64,000 nt of DNA. Source: Faecalicatena contorta (GTDB lineage Bacteria; Bacillota; Clostridia; Lachnospirales; Lachnospiraceae). Location of the stretch: contig NZ_QGDS01000002.1 in the NCBI RefSeq assembly GCF_003149105.1, positions 372,001 through 436,000 on the forward strand, written 5' to 3'. Shown piece by piece: positions 51,604 to 61,299 of this stretch. Position 1 is the stretch's first letter, and each line of letters begins with the position of its first letter. The position numbers were made by a program, and so were the translations under genes. The notes below the pieces were generated by a model. It had not been told where the DNA came from and ran no database searches. It saw nothing but the letters and a program-made list of their open reading frames with translations.

Positions 51604-52527
51604 CTAGTCAAACCAGTTTTTGATTTTAAACAGCCAGATTTCAACCAATATAATTAGAAGGCTGAGAACACAAATGATAATATAACCATAGGGAGATTTT
51701 AACTCCGGCATATGGGAAAAGTTCATGCCATACCATCCGGTGATCAAGGTCAGCGGCATGAAGATTGTAGTAACGATAGTTAGAAATTTCATAATCTGGT
51801 TTTGATGGATATCTATCTGGGTCTGATGCATCTCCCTTAGCTGCATGGAATATTCCTTGAGCATATGCACATTGGAATAAAGCCGTCCTGCCCTGTCTGC
51901 AAACAGCCCAAACAAGGGTTTGTCGGCTTCATCTCTTTTAATAAAAGGATTCTGTTGTAAGGACTCACCCATATCCTGAAGCTGCTCATAGTAAGAACTC
52001 AGGGAGGCCAGTTTTTTGCGTATCTGCAAAATTTTGCGGTTGAAAGAAGAGTCATTTTTTAGCAAAATTTTCTCTTCCAGCTCTGTTAAGGTTTCTTCGA
52101 AATGCTGAAGAAAAAGGGCTTCATCCTTAATCAGATATTCCAGGAAAGCAAGAAAAAAGTGGATAACTGACCGTGTATCTGGGAAAGGATATTCTTCCAT
52201 CTGCTTTAGAACAGAAGCGGTAAAGCCCTGGTTATCAATAAAAATTAATTCTGAATCCGTCATACAAAATGCAAAAGAGGAACCCCCTTCCGGCTGGGTT
52301 TCCCTGAACGGGATAGAGAATGTGCCGGTTATGAAGCTGCCCATAATGTCCGCTTTGCAGTAGTGGATGTGGGAGAGACTTGCCTTTAGCACCCGGTAGT
52401 GACTTGTTTCCTGAAAATATTCCTCATATTCTGAGGAGGAGAGGATTGTAATTGTTCCGGAATCTTCTGGAAACGTATCTGACTTTGACATAGGGGTTAG
52501 CCCGCCGTTTAAAAAATATGTTACCAT
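51604..52527 (-). CDS. CorA-family divalent cation transporter
   Basis: 307 residues. The C-terminal CorA signature GWYGMNFSHMPEL (GMN motif) lies between two membrane helices (FLTIVTTIFMPLTLITGWYG and YGYIIICVLSLLIILVEIWLF). The N-terminal ~230 residues are cytoplasmic, with a long helical funnel region (LEEKILLKNDSSFNRKILQIRKKLASL). Probably imports Mg2+ or related metals as a pentamer. Start ATG 52527. It faces nifJ and shares its terminator. Confidence 0.9.
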   Translation of the reverse strand: MVTYFLNGGLTPMSKSDTFPEDSGTITILSSSEYEEYFQETSHYRVLKASLSHIHYCKADIMGSFITGTFSIPFRETQPEGGSSFAFCMTDSELIFIDNQGFTASVLKQMEEYPFPDTRSVIHFFLAFLEYLIKDEALFLQHFEETLTELEEKILLKNDSSFNRKILQIRKKLASLSSYYEQLQDMGESLQQNPFIKRDEADKPLFGLFADRAGRLYSNVHMLKEYSMQLREMHQTQIDIHQNQIMKFLTIVTTIFMPLTLITGWYGMNFSHMPELKSPYGYIIICVLSLLIILVEIWLFKIKNWFD

Positions 52528-52564
52528 ATATAAAAAAGTCCTTTTCTATTTATTTTGTCTAAAA

Positions 52565-52626
52565 AACAGCGTATTTGAGCTGGTGTGGTGCCTGACATTT
52601 TACCAAATCAGTTCAAATACGCTGTT
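52565..52626 (-). terminator. Terminator of the small HTH gene (minus strand)
   Basis: AACAGCGTATTTGA (52565-52578) pairs perfectly with TCAAATACGCTGTT (52613-52626), extended by CTG/CAG, around a ~28-base loop. On the minus strand it is followed by T6 (52561-52566). It separates the HTH gene from the CorA-type gene. Confidence 0.8.
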
Positions 52627-52708
52627 CACATCTAAAAGTCTGTTTTGACTTGCTAGACACGCTTATCAAGTTTTGTTAAAATGACTTTAAGAAGCTTGCA
52701 AAGTTTTA

Positions 52709-52927
52709 TTATTCGTCTTTTATGTCTGTGAATTCCACAACATCAGAGATGTCACATTTCAAAATTTTGCAAATATCTTGAAGTGTGTTCAAAGTGACGC
52801 TCTTATTTTTCCTCAGGGAATCTAAAGTTCCGGTAGAAACGTGGTACTCATTGATCAATTTGTACTGTGTGATACCCATACTTTTCAAGGTTCTCCACAG
52901 TGGAGCATAACTTATGATAACAATCAC
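52709..52927 (-). CDS. Small Cro/C1-type helix-turn-helix regulator
   Basis: About 72 residues. The HTH_26/XRE pattern LWRTLKSMGITQYKLINEYHVSTGTLDSLRKNKSVTLNTLQDICKILKC is followed by DISDVVEF, typical of small Cro-like regulators. The ribosome site AAAGGAG (minus strand) overlaps the GTG at 52927, so the true start may be the next ATT or ATC codons. A longer frame to 52975 exists but has no site. It is divergent from the unknown gene at 53024, whose promoter lies ~45 bases upstream of it, so it may regulate that gene. Confidence 0.75.
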   Translation of the reverse strand: MIVIISYAPLWRTLKSMGITQYKLINEYHVSTGTLDSLRKNKSVTLNTLQDICKILKCDISDVVEFTDIKDE

Positions 52928-52969
52928 TCCTTTCAGCCCATTAAATTTATTATAGAAAAGATAATCCAA

Positions 52970-52998
52970 TTGCACATTGCCGGGAATGCGGCTATAAT
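52970..52998 (+). promoter_or_regulatory. Promoter of the 115-residue unknown gene
   Basis: TTGCAC (52970-52975), 17 bases, TATAAT (52993-52998). Transcription would begin near 53005, about 19 bases before the ATG at 53024. Confidence 0.65.
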
Positions 52999-53023
52999 AG
53001 TACAGAGAAATGGGGATACGTAT

Positions 53024-53371
53024 ATGTATTATTTGCGAAATAAGATTAGGGAGATAGAAAAGATATTCTACTTGTCTATATGTCCCGCAGAAGATGCTGA
53101 AAAAATACTGGGTATTAAAAAAATGTCATGTGAGGATTTTGAGAGGATCAATTATATTGTCAACTCTTTGGAACTGAATTATTTCGAAATAGAGTTATCT
53201 GAAACGTTCTGTTTACAATCGGCTGAGCTGGCGGAGAAATCAGAGAATAAAATACATGACAGGTTCCTGATGGAAGAGATAGCAAATCGGTATACAAGAT
53301 GGTCAGATGAATTTGTGAAGCAAGTCCAGAATCCGAATCTAAGGCTGTATTTGAAAGAAAAATTGGGATAA
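53024..53371 (+). CDS. Uncharacterised 115-residue helical protein
   Basis: Starts at ATG 53024 just after a good promoter; the frame is open upstream to 52841 but that part overlaps the promoter and the divergent regulator gene. The product is soluble, mostly helical and charged (LRNKIREIEKIFYLSICPAEDAEKIL, ELAEKSENKIHDRFLMEEIANRY, QVQNPNLRLYLKEKLG). I do not recognise the family. Its placement opposite a Cro-like regulator hints at a small regulated unit. Confidence 0.5.
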   Translation: MYYLRNKIREIEKIFYLSICPAEDAEKILGIKKMSCEDFERINYIVNSLELNYFEIELSETFCLQSAELAEKSENKIHDRFLMEEIANRYTRWSDEFVKQVQNPNLRLYLKEKLG

Positions 53372-53412
53372 GTTCCGTAAAATGTGGTATAATGTTCGCA
53401 CCTGATAAGGTA

Positions 53413-53473
53413 TACTTCTTGAATTACTAACATTCAAGAGGACATGCTTATTGAACTGCTAATGTTCAATAAG
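53413..53473. repeat. Two adjacent family A palindromes before glpK
   Basis: Copy 3: CTTCTTGAAT, loop TACTAAC, ATTCAAGAG (53415-53440). Copy 4: CTTATTGAAC, loop TGCTAAT, GTTCAATAAG (53447-53473). They stand in tandem in the ~150 bases between the unknown gene and glpK. Confidence 0.85.
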
Positions 53474-53513
53474 ATATTTTTAAGTCCGCTGGGATAAATA
53501 CCTAAATACTTAG

Positions 53514-55025
<1,512 letters not shown>

Positions 55026-55072
55026 CAATTAATCCCTCCTCCCTGATTCTTCTTAATGTATATCCCGTGTTC

Positions 55073-56188
55073 TTAGAAAGTTTGTAAAAATTCATTAATA
55101 TAGTAAACTGCAGCGCCTACCGCAGAAGCCTCGGTACGGTAATGGCAGACACGGATAAAAGAACCATCCTGCTCAAATGGATTCAGAGAGATGGCTTTTT
55201 TTCGGAAAATATCAATATATTCTGACATATATGCTCCTACATATCCCCCCAGTACAACATTACAATCATAACACATTCTCAGGTTATTTACAGCAACGGC
55301 AAGGTGGTCCATATAATCATGAAATACGTTCATTAGCCCCCTGTTCCGTCCTAACTCCAATTCTGTAAAAAATTTCTTCAGGTCACCGCCGGCAAAGTCC
55401 GATAGTACGTTGGAAGAACAATAGGCATCCAGGCAGCCGTATTGTCCGCAATAACATCGTTTTCCGTGCGGAATGATTGTCATATGTCCGAATTCACATC
55501 CCCGCCAGTTTACCCCGGTATAAATATTTTGATTGTTCATATTTGCACCTCCCACACTGCTGCTTAAGGAAAGATAGACCATAGGTTCTGTGTAGTGCGC
55601 TCTCCAGCTTTCTGCAAGGCCTGCGGAATTAGCGTCGTTGAATAGTAGGATAGGTGCGTCAATATATTGGGAAAGCTTCTCGTAAATATTGGGGGACACG
55701 TGTATAACAGTAGCATAAGTAATGGATTTTTGGTCCGGACCAATCAGGATGGGCATGGAAATCCCTACGCCCAAAAGCTTCGAGCGGTCTGGAATATTAT
55801 CATGTATAACGTCTTCCACTACGGACTTGATTATATTGAAATAGTCTTCTGTCTCCTCATAAGTTACACGTATCCTGTCGCTGGCGATGATATTCAAATC
55901 CAGGTCAATCAGTACGATGGAGAGATGATTTTGTGTAATGTCTATTCCCATAGCGAATCTGGCACTGGGAACACAGCGCAGAATAGTAGGCTTCCTTCCT
56001 CCTGTGGACTCAAAGGAGCCAGCATTGTAAATAAAACCCAGGTCACGCAGCTTATTCAGATTCTGGGTCACAGTAGGCAGACTGATATCTAGTAGTTTCG
56101 CAATCTCTTGTCTGGAACATTCTTTATTCTGATATATGATTCTATAAATATCACCAAGGCTTTTTGAATTAGAAAAATTGTCTTCCAT
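55073..56188 (-). CDS. ROK-family transcriptional regulator (XylR-like)
   Basis: 371 residues. An N-terminal winged helix (CSRQEIAKLLDISLPTVTQNLNKLRDLGFI) is followed by the ROK domain: AMGIDITQNHLSIVLIDL (ATP-type loop), GCEFGHMTI and the zinc motif CYCGQYGCLDAYCS. Such proteins repress sugar operons and release DNA on binding the sugar. Divergent from the ABC-transporter operon starting at 56468, with a 270-base AT-rich intergenic region between; it likely controls that operon. No catabolite (cre) site was clear. Confidence 0.9.
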   Translation of the reverse strand: MEDNFSNSKSLGDIYRIIYQNKECSRQEIAKLLDISLPTVTQNLNKLRDLGFIYNAGSFESTGGRKPTILRCVPSARFAMGIDITQNHLSIVLIDLDLNIIASDRIRVTYEETEDYFNIIKSVVEDVIHDNIPDRSKLLGVGISMPILIGPDQKSITYATVIHVSPNIYEKLSQYIDAPILLFNDANSAGLAESWRAHYTEPMVYLSLSSSVGGANMNNQNIYTGVNWRGCEFGHMTIIPHGKRCYCGQYGCLDAYCSSNVLSDFAGGDLKKFFTELELGRNRGLMNVFHDYMDHLAVAVNNLRMCYDCNVVLGGYVGAYMSEYIDIFRKKAISLNPFEQDGSFIRVCHYRTEASAVGAAVYYINEFLQTF

Positions 56189-56395
56189 ATAATGCCCCCT
56201 TACATATAATATATTTTATTACTTATGATAACTTATTTTTAAAAGTAGGTCAAGGAATCAAAAGATAAGAAAAGAATTTTATATTACTAATCGTTAAAAA
56301 TATATCAAATAATGTATTTAAATAAAAAATTAGTGAATATTGTACAAAATGAAAGGTGTAATATAATATATTAATCACAAACTTAAATAAAAATA

Positions 56396-56424
56396 TTGAC
56401 AAAAGAAATGCATAAGATTATACT
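56396..56424 (+). promoter_or_regulatory. Promoter of the sugar/polyol operon
   Basis: TTGACA (56396-56401), 17 bases, TATACT (56419-56424). The DNA before it (56200-56395), between this promoter and the ROK gene, is very AT-rich and probably holds the operator; no clear palindrome was identified. Confidence 0.7.
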
Positions 56425-56467
56425 TTAGAAAACAAAGAAAAAGTTCTGAAAGAGAGTGGGTGAAGAG

Positions 56468-57970
56468 ATGGACAATATCAAAATGCGCGTCAGCGGGGTT
56501 GAAAAATCTTTCCCTGGTGTGAAAGCATTAAGTGGTATTGATTTTGCGGTGCGAAAAGGAACTGTACATGCACTTTGTGGGGAAAATGGAGCTGGAAAAT
56601 CTACCCTTATGAAAATTATTATGGGATTGTATCAGCAGGATAAAGGCCAGATTTTTTTGGACGAGAAACCGGTAGAGATTAAAAATCCGATTCAGGCCAG
56701 GGAATTGGGCATTTCCATGATAGCACAAGAGTTGAACTATGTTCCTGAACTGTCCGTAGAAGAGAATCTCTTTTTAGGCCGCCTTCCGGTAAATAAAGCT
56801 GGAAAGGTGGACTGGAAAAGGGTAAGAAGAGAGGCGCAGAGATTCTTGGAGGAGGAGGGGCTTCCATATACTCCTGACCAGAAATTGAAAACATTGACGG
56901 TATCTGACATTCAGATGTTGGAAATCATCAAGGCTGTTACAAATAATGCACAGGTTATTATTATGGATGAACCTACTTCGTCCATCACGCATAAAGAGGT
57001 GGAACAGCTTTTTGCTAAAATAGAAATGTTAAAGGCTCAAGGAGTGTCCATAGTTTACATATCCCACAAAATGGAAGAGGTCTTCAGAATTGCCGATGAG
57101 ATTACGATCCTGAGGGACGGAGCGGTAGTATCTACAGATAAAGCGGAAAATCTTGACCTGGACACTGTTATTGCCCGGATGGTGGGCAGAAAGCTTGACA
57201 ATGTATATCCAAAAGAAAAAGTGAAGGTTGGAGAAAAAGCACTGGAAGTAGAACATTTCACCCGGGAAGATTTATTTGAGGATATCAGTTTCTATGCCAG
57301 AAGAGGAGAAATTGTAGGATTTGCAGGTCTTGTGGGGGCAGGCAGAACGGAAACCATGCGTGCAATTTTTGGGTTAGATCCCCATGATTCAGGCGTTATC
57401 AAGATTGACGGAAAAGAAACACAGATTAAAAGTCCTGGGGACAGCATCAGGAATAAGTTGGTTATGCTCTCTGAAAGCAGGCGGGATGACGGAATTATTC
57501 CGGTAAGAAGTGTCATGGAAAATGCCAGTCTTGGAAATCTGAAGAAGTTCATTTATGGTGGGTTCGCACACAGGGCTAAGGAACGCTCAGAGGTAAAGAC
57601 AAGCTTTGATAAAATGAGTGTAAAGACGCCCACCCTGGATACGCCTATCTCAGCATTATCGGGAGGAAATCAGCAGAAAGTTCTGCTATCCAGATGGATG
57701 CTTTGTAATCCGGATATTATGATTCTGGATGAGCCGACGCGTGGTATTGATGTTGGTGCCAAATTTGAAATTTACAGACTGATTACAGATATTGTTAAAG
57801 AAAATAAAGCGGTCATCATGGTTTCCTCGGAACTACCGGAATTAATCGGCATGTGTGACAGAATCTATGTTATGTGTCAGGGAAGAATCAGCGGCTGTAT
57901 ATCAAGAGATGCGTTTTCACAGGAAACTATTATGAAACATGCAGCTGGATTAGTGAACAGGGAGCCATAG
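56468..57970 (+). CDS. Sugar ABC transporter ATP-binding protein (RbsA-like)
   Basis: About 500 residues from ATG 56468 (GTG 56456 possible). Two ABC domains: the first with GENGAGKSTLMKIIMG, IIMDEPTSSI; the second with a shortened Walker A (GLVGAGRTETMRAIFG), LSGGNQQKVLLSRWM and IMILDEPTRGIDVG. This is the RbsA/XylG/AraG layout, in which one polypeptide supplies both ATPases for a pentose-type importer. The permease begins 15 bases after the stop. Confidence 0.94.
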   Translation: MDNIKMRVSGVEKSFPGVKALSGIDFAVRKGTVHALCGENGAGKSTLMKIIMGLYQQDKGQIFLDEKPVEIKNPIQARELGISMIAQELNYVPELSVEENLFLGRLPVNKAGKVDWKRVRREAQRFLEEEGLPYTPDQKLKTLTVSDIQMLEIIKAVTNNAQVIIMDEPTSSITHKEVEQLFAKIEMLKAQGVSIVYISHKMEEVFRIADEITILRDGAVVSTDKAENLDLDTVIARMVGRKLDNVYPKEKVKVGEKALEVEHFTREDLFEDISFYARRGEIVGFAGLVGAGRTETMRAIFGLDPHDSGVIKIDGKETQIKSPGDSIRNKLVMLSESRRDDGIIPVRSVMENASLGNLKKFIYGGFAHRAKERSEVKTSFDKMSVKTPTLDTPISALSGGNQQKVLLSRWMLCNPDIMILDEPTRGIDVGAKFEIYRLITDIVKENKAVIMVSSELPELIGMCDRIYVMCQGRISGCISRDAFSQETIMKHAAGLVNREP

Positions 57971-57984
57971 GGAGGAACGTAAAG

Positions 57985-58962
57985 ATGAAATTGAAAACAT
58001 CGCAGTATTTGCAAAAGTTTAGTATTTTTATTGTATTAGTTGTCTTATTTATTATCTGTAGTCTCATTAGTCCATATTTTCTGCAATATAGCAACTTAAT
58101 TAATGTAGCCAGACAGTTGTGCGTGGGAATTTTGATAGCTTATGGTGAAATGTTGTTAATCATCAGTGGCTTTCTGGATTTGTCGGTGGGGTCTGTGTTG
58201 GCGCTTGCAGGAGTCTTTTCTGTTTCCGTGTTTAAATCAACGGGATCTATGGAGCTTGCACTGATAGCTGCACTGCTTACAGGGATTGTCTGTAATATCA
58301 TTAATGCTGTCTTTGTAGGACATTTCAACGTACCAGCCTTCATTGCTACCCTTGGTATGCAGCAGGCGGCCAGAGGGCTGGCACTGTATTTCACGGGCGG
58401 ACAGAATATCCTGCAGTTAGGGAAATTTGTAAAAATTGGGCAGGGCATGATTGGACCGATTCCCATACCTGTGATTATTGTAATAGGCATTACTGTTGTC
58501 GTATGGTACCTGGTGAACAATACAAGGTATGGGCGGAGCCTGTATGCTATAGGCGGCAATCGCCCGGCCGCAGAAGCAAGCGGTATCAATGCGAAGAGAA
58601 GTATTTACATATCTTATATTCTGAATGGAATCATGGTAGGTTTGGCTGGAATGATTTTTATGGCACGTAATAATGCAGGACTTCCAAATGGAGCGGTTGG
58701 ATATGAAATGACAGGGCTTACTGCGGCTATCGTCGGCGGAACTTCTTTTACAGGTGGAATAGGTACAGTGAGTGGTACTATAGCTGGTGCATTTATCATT
58801 GGATTTTTGGAAAATGTTATGAACTTGCTGGGCGTGAATTCTTATATCCAGCAGATTATTAAAGGGGCGATTATTGTTCTTGCGGTTGCATTTGATGTAG
58901 TGAGTAAGTCCAGGAAATCCCGTAAAGTAATTATTGTAAAGGAAGCAGCGGCTTCTAAATAA
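57985..58962 (+). CDS. Sugar ABC transporter permease (RbsC-like)
   Basis: About 325 residues from ATG 57985 (GGGAGGAA); the frame before it is inside the ATPase gene. BPD_transp_2 family: FSIFIVLVVLFIICSLISPYF, GFLDLSVGSVLALAGV, FIATLGMQQAARGLALYFTGG, YAIGGNRPAAEASGINAKR and AAIVGGTSFTGGIGTVSG, with 8-10 membrane segments. Forms a homodimeric pore with the ATPase. Same family as ribose, xylose and galactose importers. Confidence 0.94.
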   Translation: MKLKTSQYLQKFSIFIVLVVLFIICSLISPYFLQYSNLINVARQLCVGILIAYGEMLLIISGFLDLSVGSVLALAGVFSVSVFKSTGSMELALIAALLTGIVCNIINAVFVGHFNVPAFIATLGMQQAARGLALYFTGGQNILQLGKFVKIGQGMIGPIPIPVIIVIGITVVVWYLVNNTRYGRSLYAIGGNRPAAEASGINAKRSIYISYILNGIMVGLAGMIFMARNNAGLPNGAVGYEMTGLTAAIVGGTSFTGGIGTVSGTIAGAFIIGFLENVMNLLGVNSYIQQIIKGAIIVLAVAFDVVSKSRKSRKVIIVKEAAASK

Positions 58963-59033
58963 TATGTTACACATTCCATCTGTGTAACCAGCAGATGGAT
59001 AAGTAAATAAAAATTTCAAGGAGGAAGTGTTTT

Positions 59034-60119
59034 ATGAAAGCAAAGAAAATTTGTGCGTTATTGTTGTCAGCAGCTATGGTGGTAACACTGGCAGCCTGTG
59101 GTGGAGGTGGAAAGGAGGGAACATCTGACAGTTCTTCCAGTAGTTCTTCAGAGGCAAGTTCAGATAAAAAAAGAGTCTGCTTTGTAGCACGTGCGAGTGC
59201 AGACACATTTGCGGCATGGCTCACCTCAGAAATGAAAAAAGAGGCCGAAAAGTATGACAACATTGAGTTGACCACTGTCAGCGGAGAAGGAGATGACAAT
59301 AAAGAGAATGGATTGTTGGAGGACTGTATAACAAAGAAGTATGACCTTGTTATCGTCCAATCTAATAATAATGCAGCTCAGGCTCCCTATGTGAAGCAGT
59401 TGGTTGATGCAGGCATACCGGTCATTACAACAAACCCAACGACCCATCAAAGCGATTTGGATGGCAGCGATGATGACTCTGTGATGGAAGGAACCGGCAC
59501 AGTAGATGCGGATCCAATGGAACAGGCAAAGGTAGGTGCGGACAGAGCTGTAAAAGAAGTCCCCCAGAATGCAAAAGTTGTTGTTCTGAACGGACCATCA
59601 GGAAACTATCATGCAGATAATAGAAGAATAGCGTGGACGGAATATTTCTTTGATAAAAGACCAGACGTTGAGATTCTCTATGAAGACTATGCAAACTGGA
59701 ACAGTGATGAAGCTCTGAAGCTTATGGAATCCTGGGTACAGTCAGGTACACACATTGATGCGATTATTTCCATGAATGATAATATGGCAGCAGGTGCAAT
59801 TGAGGCTATCCGGGAGGATAAGGATTACGTAGGAGAAGATGGCACACCGAACTTCCTTGCATATGGTGTAGACGGTACTGCACAGGGATGCCTGCTCATA
59901 GAAGAAGGACTGCTTACATCCACTGCCCTGCAGTCAGCAGCGGATCTGGCAAAGAAGAACATGGAGTATGCAGACAAGGTAGTAAAAGGTGAGATGAAAG
60001 TGACAGAAATCAGAGACTTTGTAGATGCTCCTGAGATTAATAAAGATAATGTTCAGGAATATATCCAGATGTATATTGAGAATGGCGAAATTACCGAGGA
60101 TGGTTCAGTGAATAATTAA
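59034..60119 (+). CDS. Sugar-binding lipoprotein of the ABC transporter
   Basis: 361 residues. Lipoprotein signal peptide: MKAKKICALLLSAAMVVTLA then lipobox LAAC (Cys ~22), followed by a Gly/Ser-rich linker. Periplasmic-binding type 1 fold (RbsB-like): KKRVCFVARASADTFAAWLTS, IVQSNNNAAQAPYVKQLVDAGIPV, VVVLNGPSGNYHADNRR, DAIISMNDNMAAGAIEAI, and AYGVDGTAQG. Anchored outside the membrane by Lgt modification. Ligand unknown; downstream enzymes suggest a pentitol or similar sugar. Followed by a terminator-like hairpin, which usually makes the binding protein more abundant than the downstream enzymes. Confidence 0.93.
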   Translation: MKAKKICALLLSAAMVVTLAACGGGGKEGTSDSSSSSSSEASSDKKRVCFVARASADTFAAWLTSEMKKEAEKYDNIELTTVSGEGDDNKENGLLEDCITKKYDLVIVQSNNNAAQAPYVKQLVDAGIPVITTNPTTHQSDLDGSDDDSVMEGTGTVDADPMEQAKVGADRAVKEVPQNAKVVVLNGPSGNYHADNRRIAWTEYFFDKRPDVEILYEDYANWNSDEALKLMESWVQSGTHIDAIISMNDNMAAGAIEAIREDKDYVGEDGTPNFLAYGVDGTAQGCLLIEEGLLTSTALQSAADLAKKNMEYADKVVKGEMKVTEIRDFVDAPEINKDNVQEYIQMYIENGEITEDGSVNN

Positions 60120-60129
60120 ACAAGACTAC

Positions 60130-60177
60130 GAGGCGCACGGATGTATGGTGGCATGCGAACCATGCCGTGCGCCTTTT
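60130..60177 (+). terminator. Intercistronic hairpin after the binding-protein gene
   Basis: GGCGCACGG (60132-60140) and CCGTGCGCC (60165-60173) pair perfectly, with CATG pairings inside the loop and TTTT after. Probably partial termination between transport and enzyme genes. Confidence 0.8.
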
Positions 60178-60248
60178 GGCAAATAGAGCAGCGGATTGCA
60201 GATGTCTGATTTGCAAAGAAAACAAGAGCAGGAAAGGGGATTTTTAAA

Positions 60249-61298
60249 ATGAAAATGCAAAAGGGCGCATTTATGCGGGGGACGGACAACATGATTGTAA
60301 AAGAAATTCCAGTTCCGGAAGCAGGGAAGAAGCAGGTGCTGGTTTCCCTCGAGTATGTCGGTATCTGTGGTTCTGACGTTCACTACTTCCATAATGGTAA
60401 TTGCGGAGCCTACAAAGTGGATTTGTCAGAAGACTTTATGCTGGGGCATGAATGTGCAGGTACAGTGGTTGAAATTGGAGAAGAAGTGGAGCATTTAAAA
60501 GTTGGTGACAAGGTGGCATTAGAACCAGGAATTACCTGTGGAAAATGTGAAGCCTGCAAATCAGGGCATTATAACCTCTGCCCGGATGTGGTTTTTCTTG
60601 CGACACCTCCGGTACAGGGATGTAATGAGGAATTTATTGTATTTCCGGAGGATATGTGTTTTAAACTTCCAGATAATGTTTCGACAAAGGAAGGAGCATT
60701 GATTGAACCTCTATCGGTTGGATTTTATGCTGCGGAGCAGGGGGCCGTAAGCTCAGGGGATACAGTTATAATACTGGGGGCAGGATGCATCGGGCTTGTG
60801 ACGCTTCTGGCATGCAAGGCACGGGGCGCCTCACAAATTGTTGTAGCCGATTTAGTGGATGCCCGTTTGGAGAAGGCATTGGAGTTAGGTGCTACAGCTG
60901 TAATCAACAGTGGAAAAGAAGATGTTTTTGAGAAGGTAAAGGAACTGGCGGGAACAAGGGGCTTTGATGTAGTATTTGAAACCGCTGGTTCTGCGGTTAC
61001 AATTGCACAGACACCATTTTTTGTAAGACGCGGAGGAACAATTACGCTGGTGGGAATTTCCTCACAGGAAGAAATTTCGTATAACTTTGCCCAGATTATG
61101 GATAAAGAGGCAACTATTAAGTCCGTATTCCGCTATAAGAATATTTTCCCGAAAGCAATTGCAGCAGTGGCAGGGGGGGCTATTGATATTAAGAGTATTG
61201 TAACCCATGAATTTGAGCTGGAGCACATTCAGGAGGCTTATGAGGAAGCTGTGAATAACAAGACAGACCTTGTGAAAGCGGTTATTAAGGTGAAATAG
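60249..61298 (+). CDS. Zinc-dependent polyol dehydrogenase (xylitol/sorbitol type)
   Basis: 349 residues; medium-chain dehydrogenase. Catalytic zinc site: YVGICGSDVHYFHNG (Cys), GHECAGTVVEIG (His, Glu). Structural zinc: CGKCEACKSGHYNLC. NAD fold: VIILGAGCIGLVTLLACKARGA, with Asp in VVADLVDARLE indicating NAD rather than NADP. Best fit is sorbitol/xylitol dehydrogenase, oxidising a polyol to a ketose. It lies two bases before the xylulokinase gene, which suggests the product is D-xylulose (from xylitol or D-arabitol). ATG 60249 has GGAAAGGGG; ATG 60255 is possible. Confidence 0.88.
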   Translation: MKMQKGAFMRGTDNMIVKEIPVPEAGKKQVLVSLEYVGICGSDVHYFHNGNCGAYKVDLSEDFMLGHECAGTVVEIGEEVEHLKVGDKVALEPGITCGKCEACKSGHYNLCPDVVFLATPPVQGCNEEFIVFPEDMCFKLPDNVSTKEGALIEPLSVGFYAAEQGAVSSGDTVIILGAGCIGLVTLLACKARGASQIVVADLVDARLEKALELGATAVINSGKEDVFEKVKELAGTRGFDVVFETAGSAVTIAQTPFFVRRGGTITLVGISSQEEISYNFAQIMDKEATIKSVFRYKNIFPKAIAAVAGGAIDIKSIVTHEFELEHIQEAYEEAVNNKTDLVKAVIKVK

Positions 61299-61299
61299 A

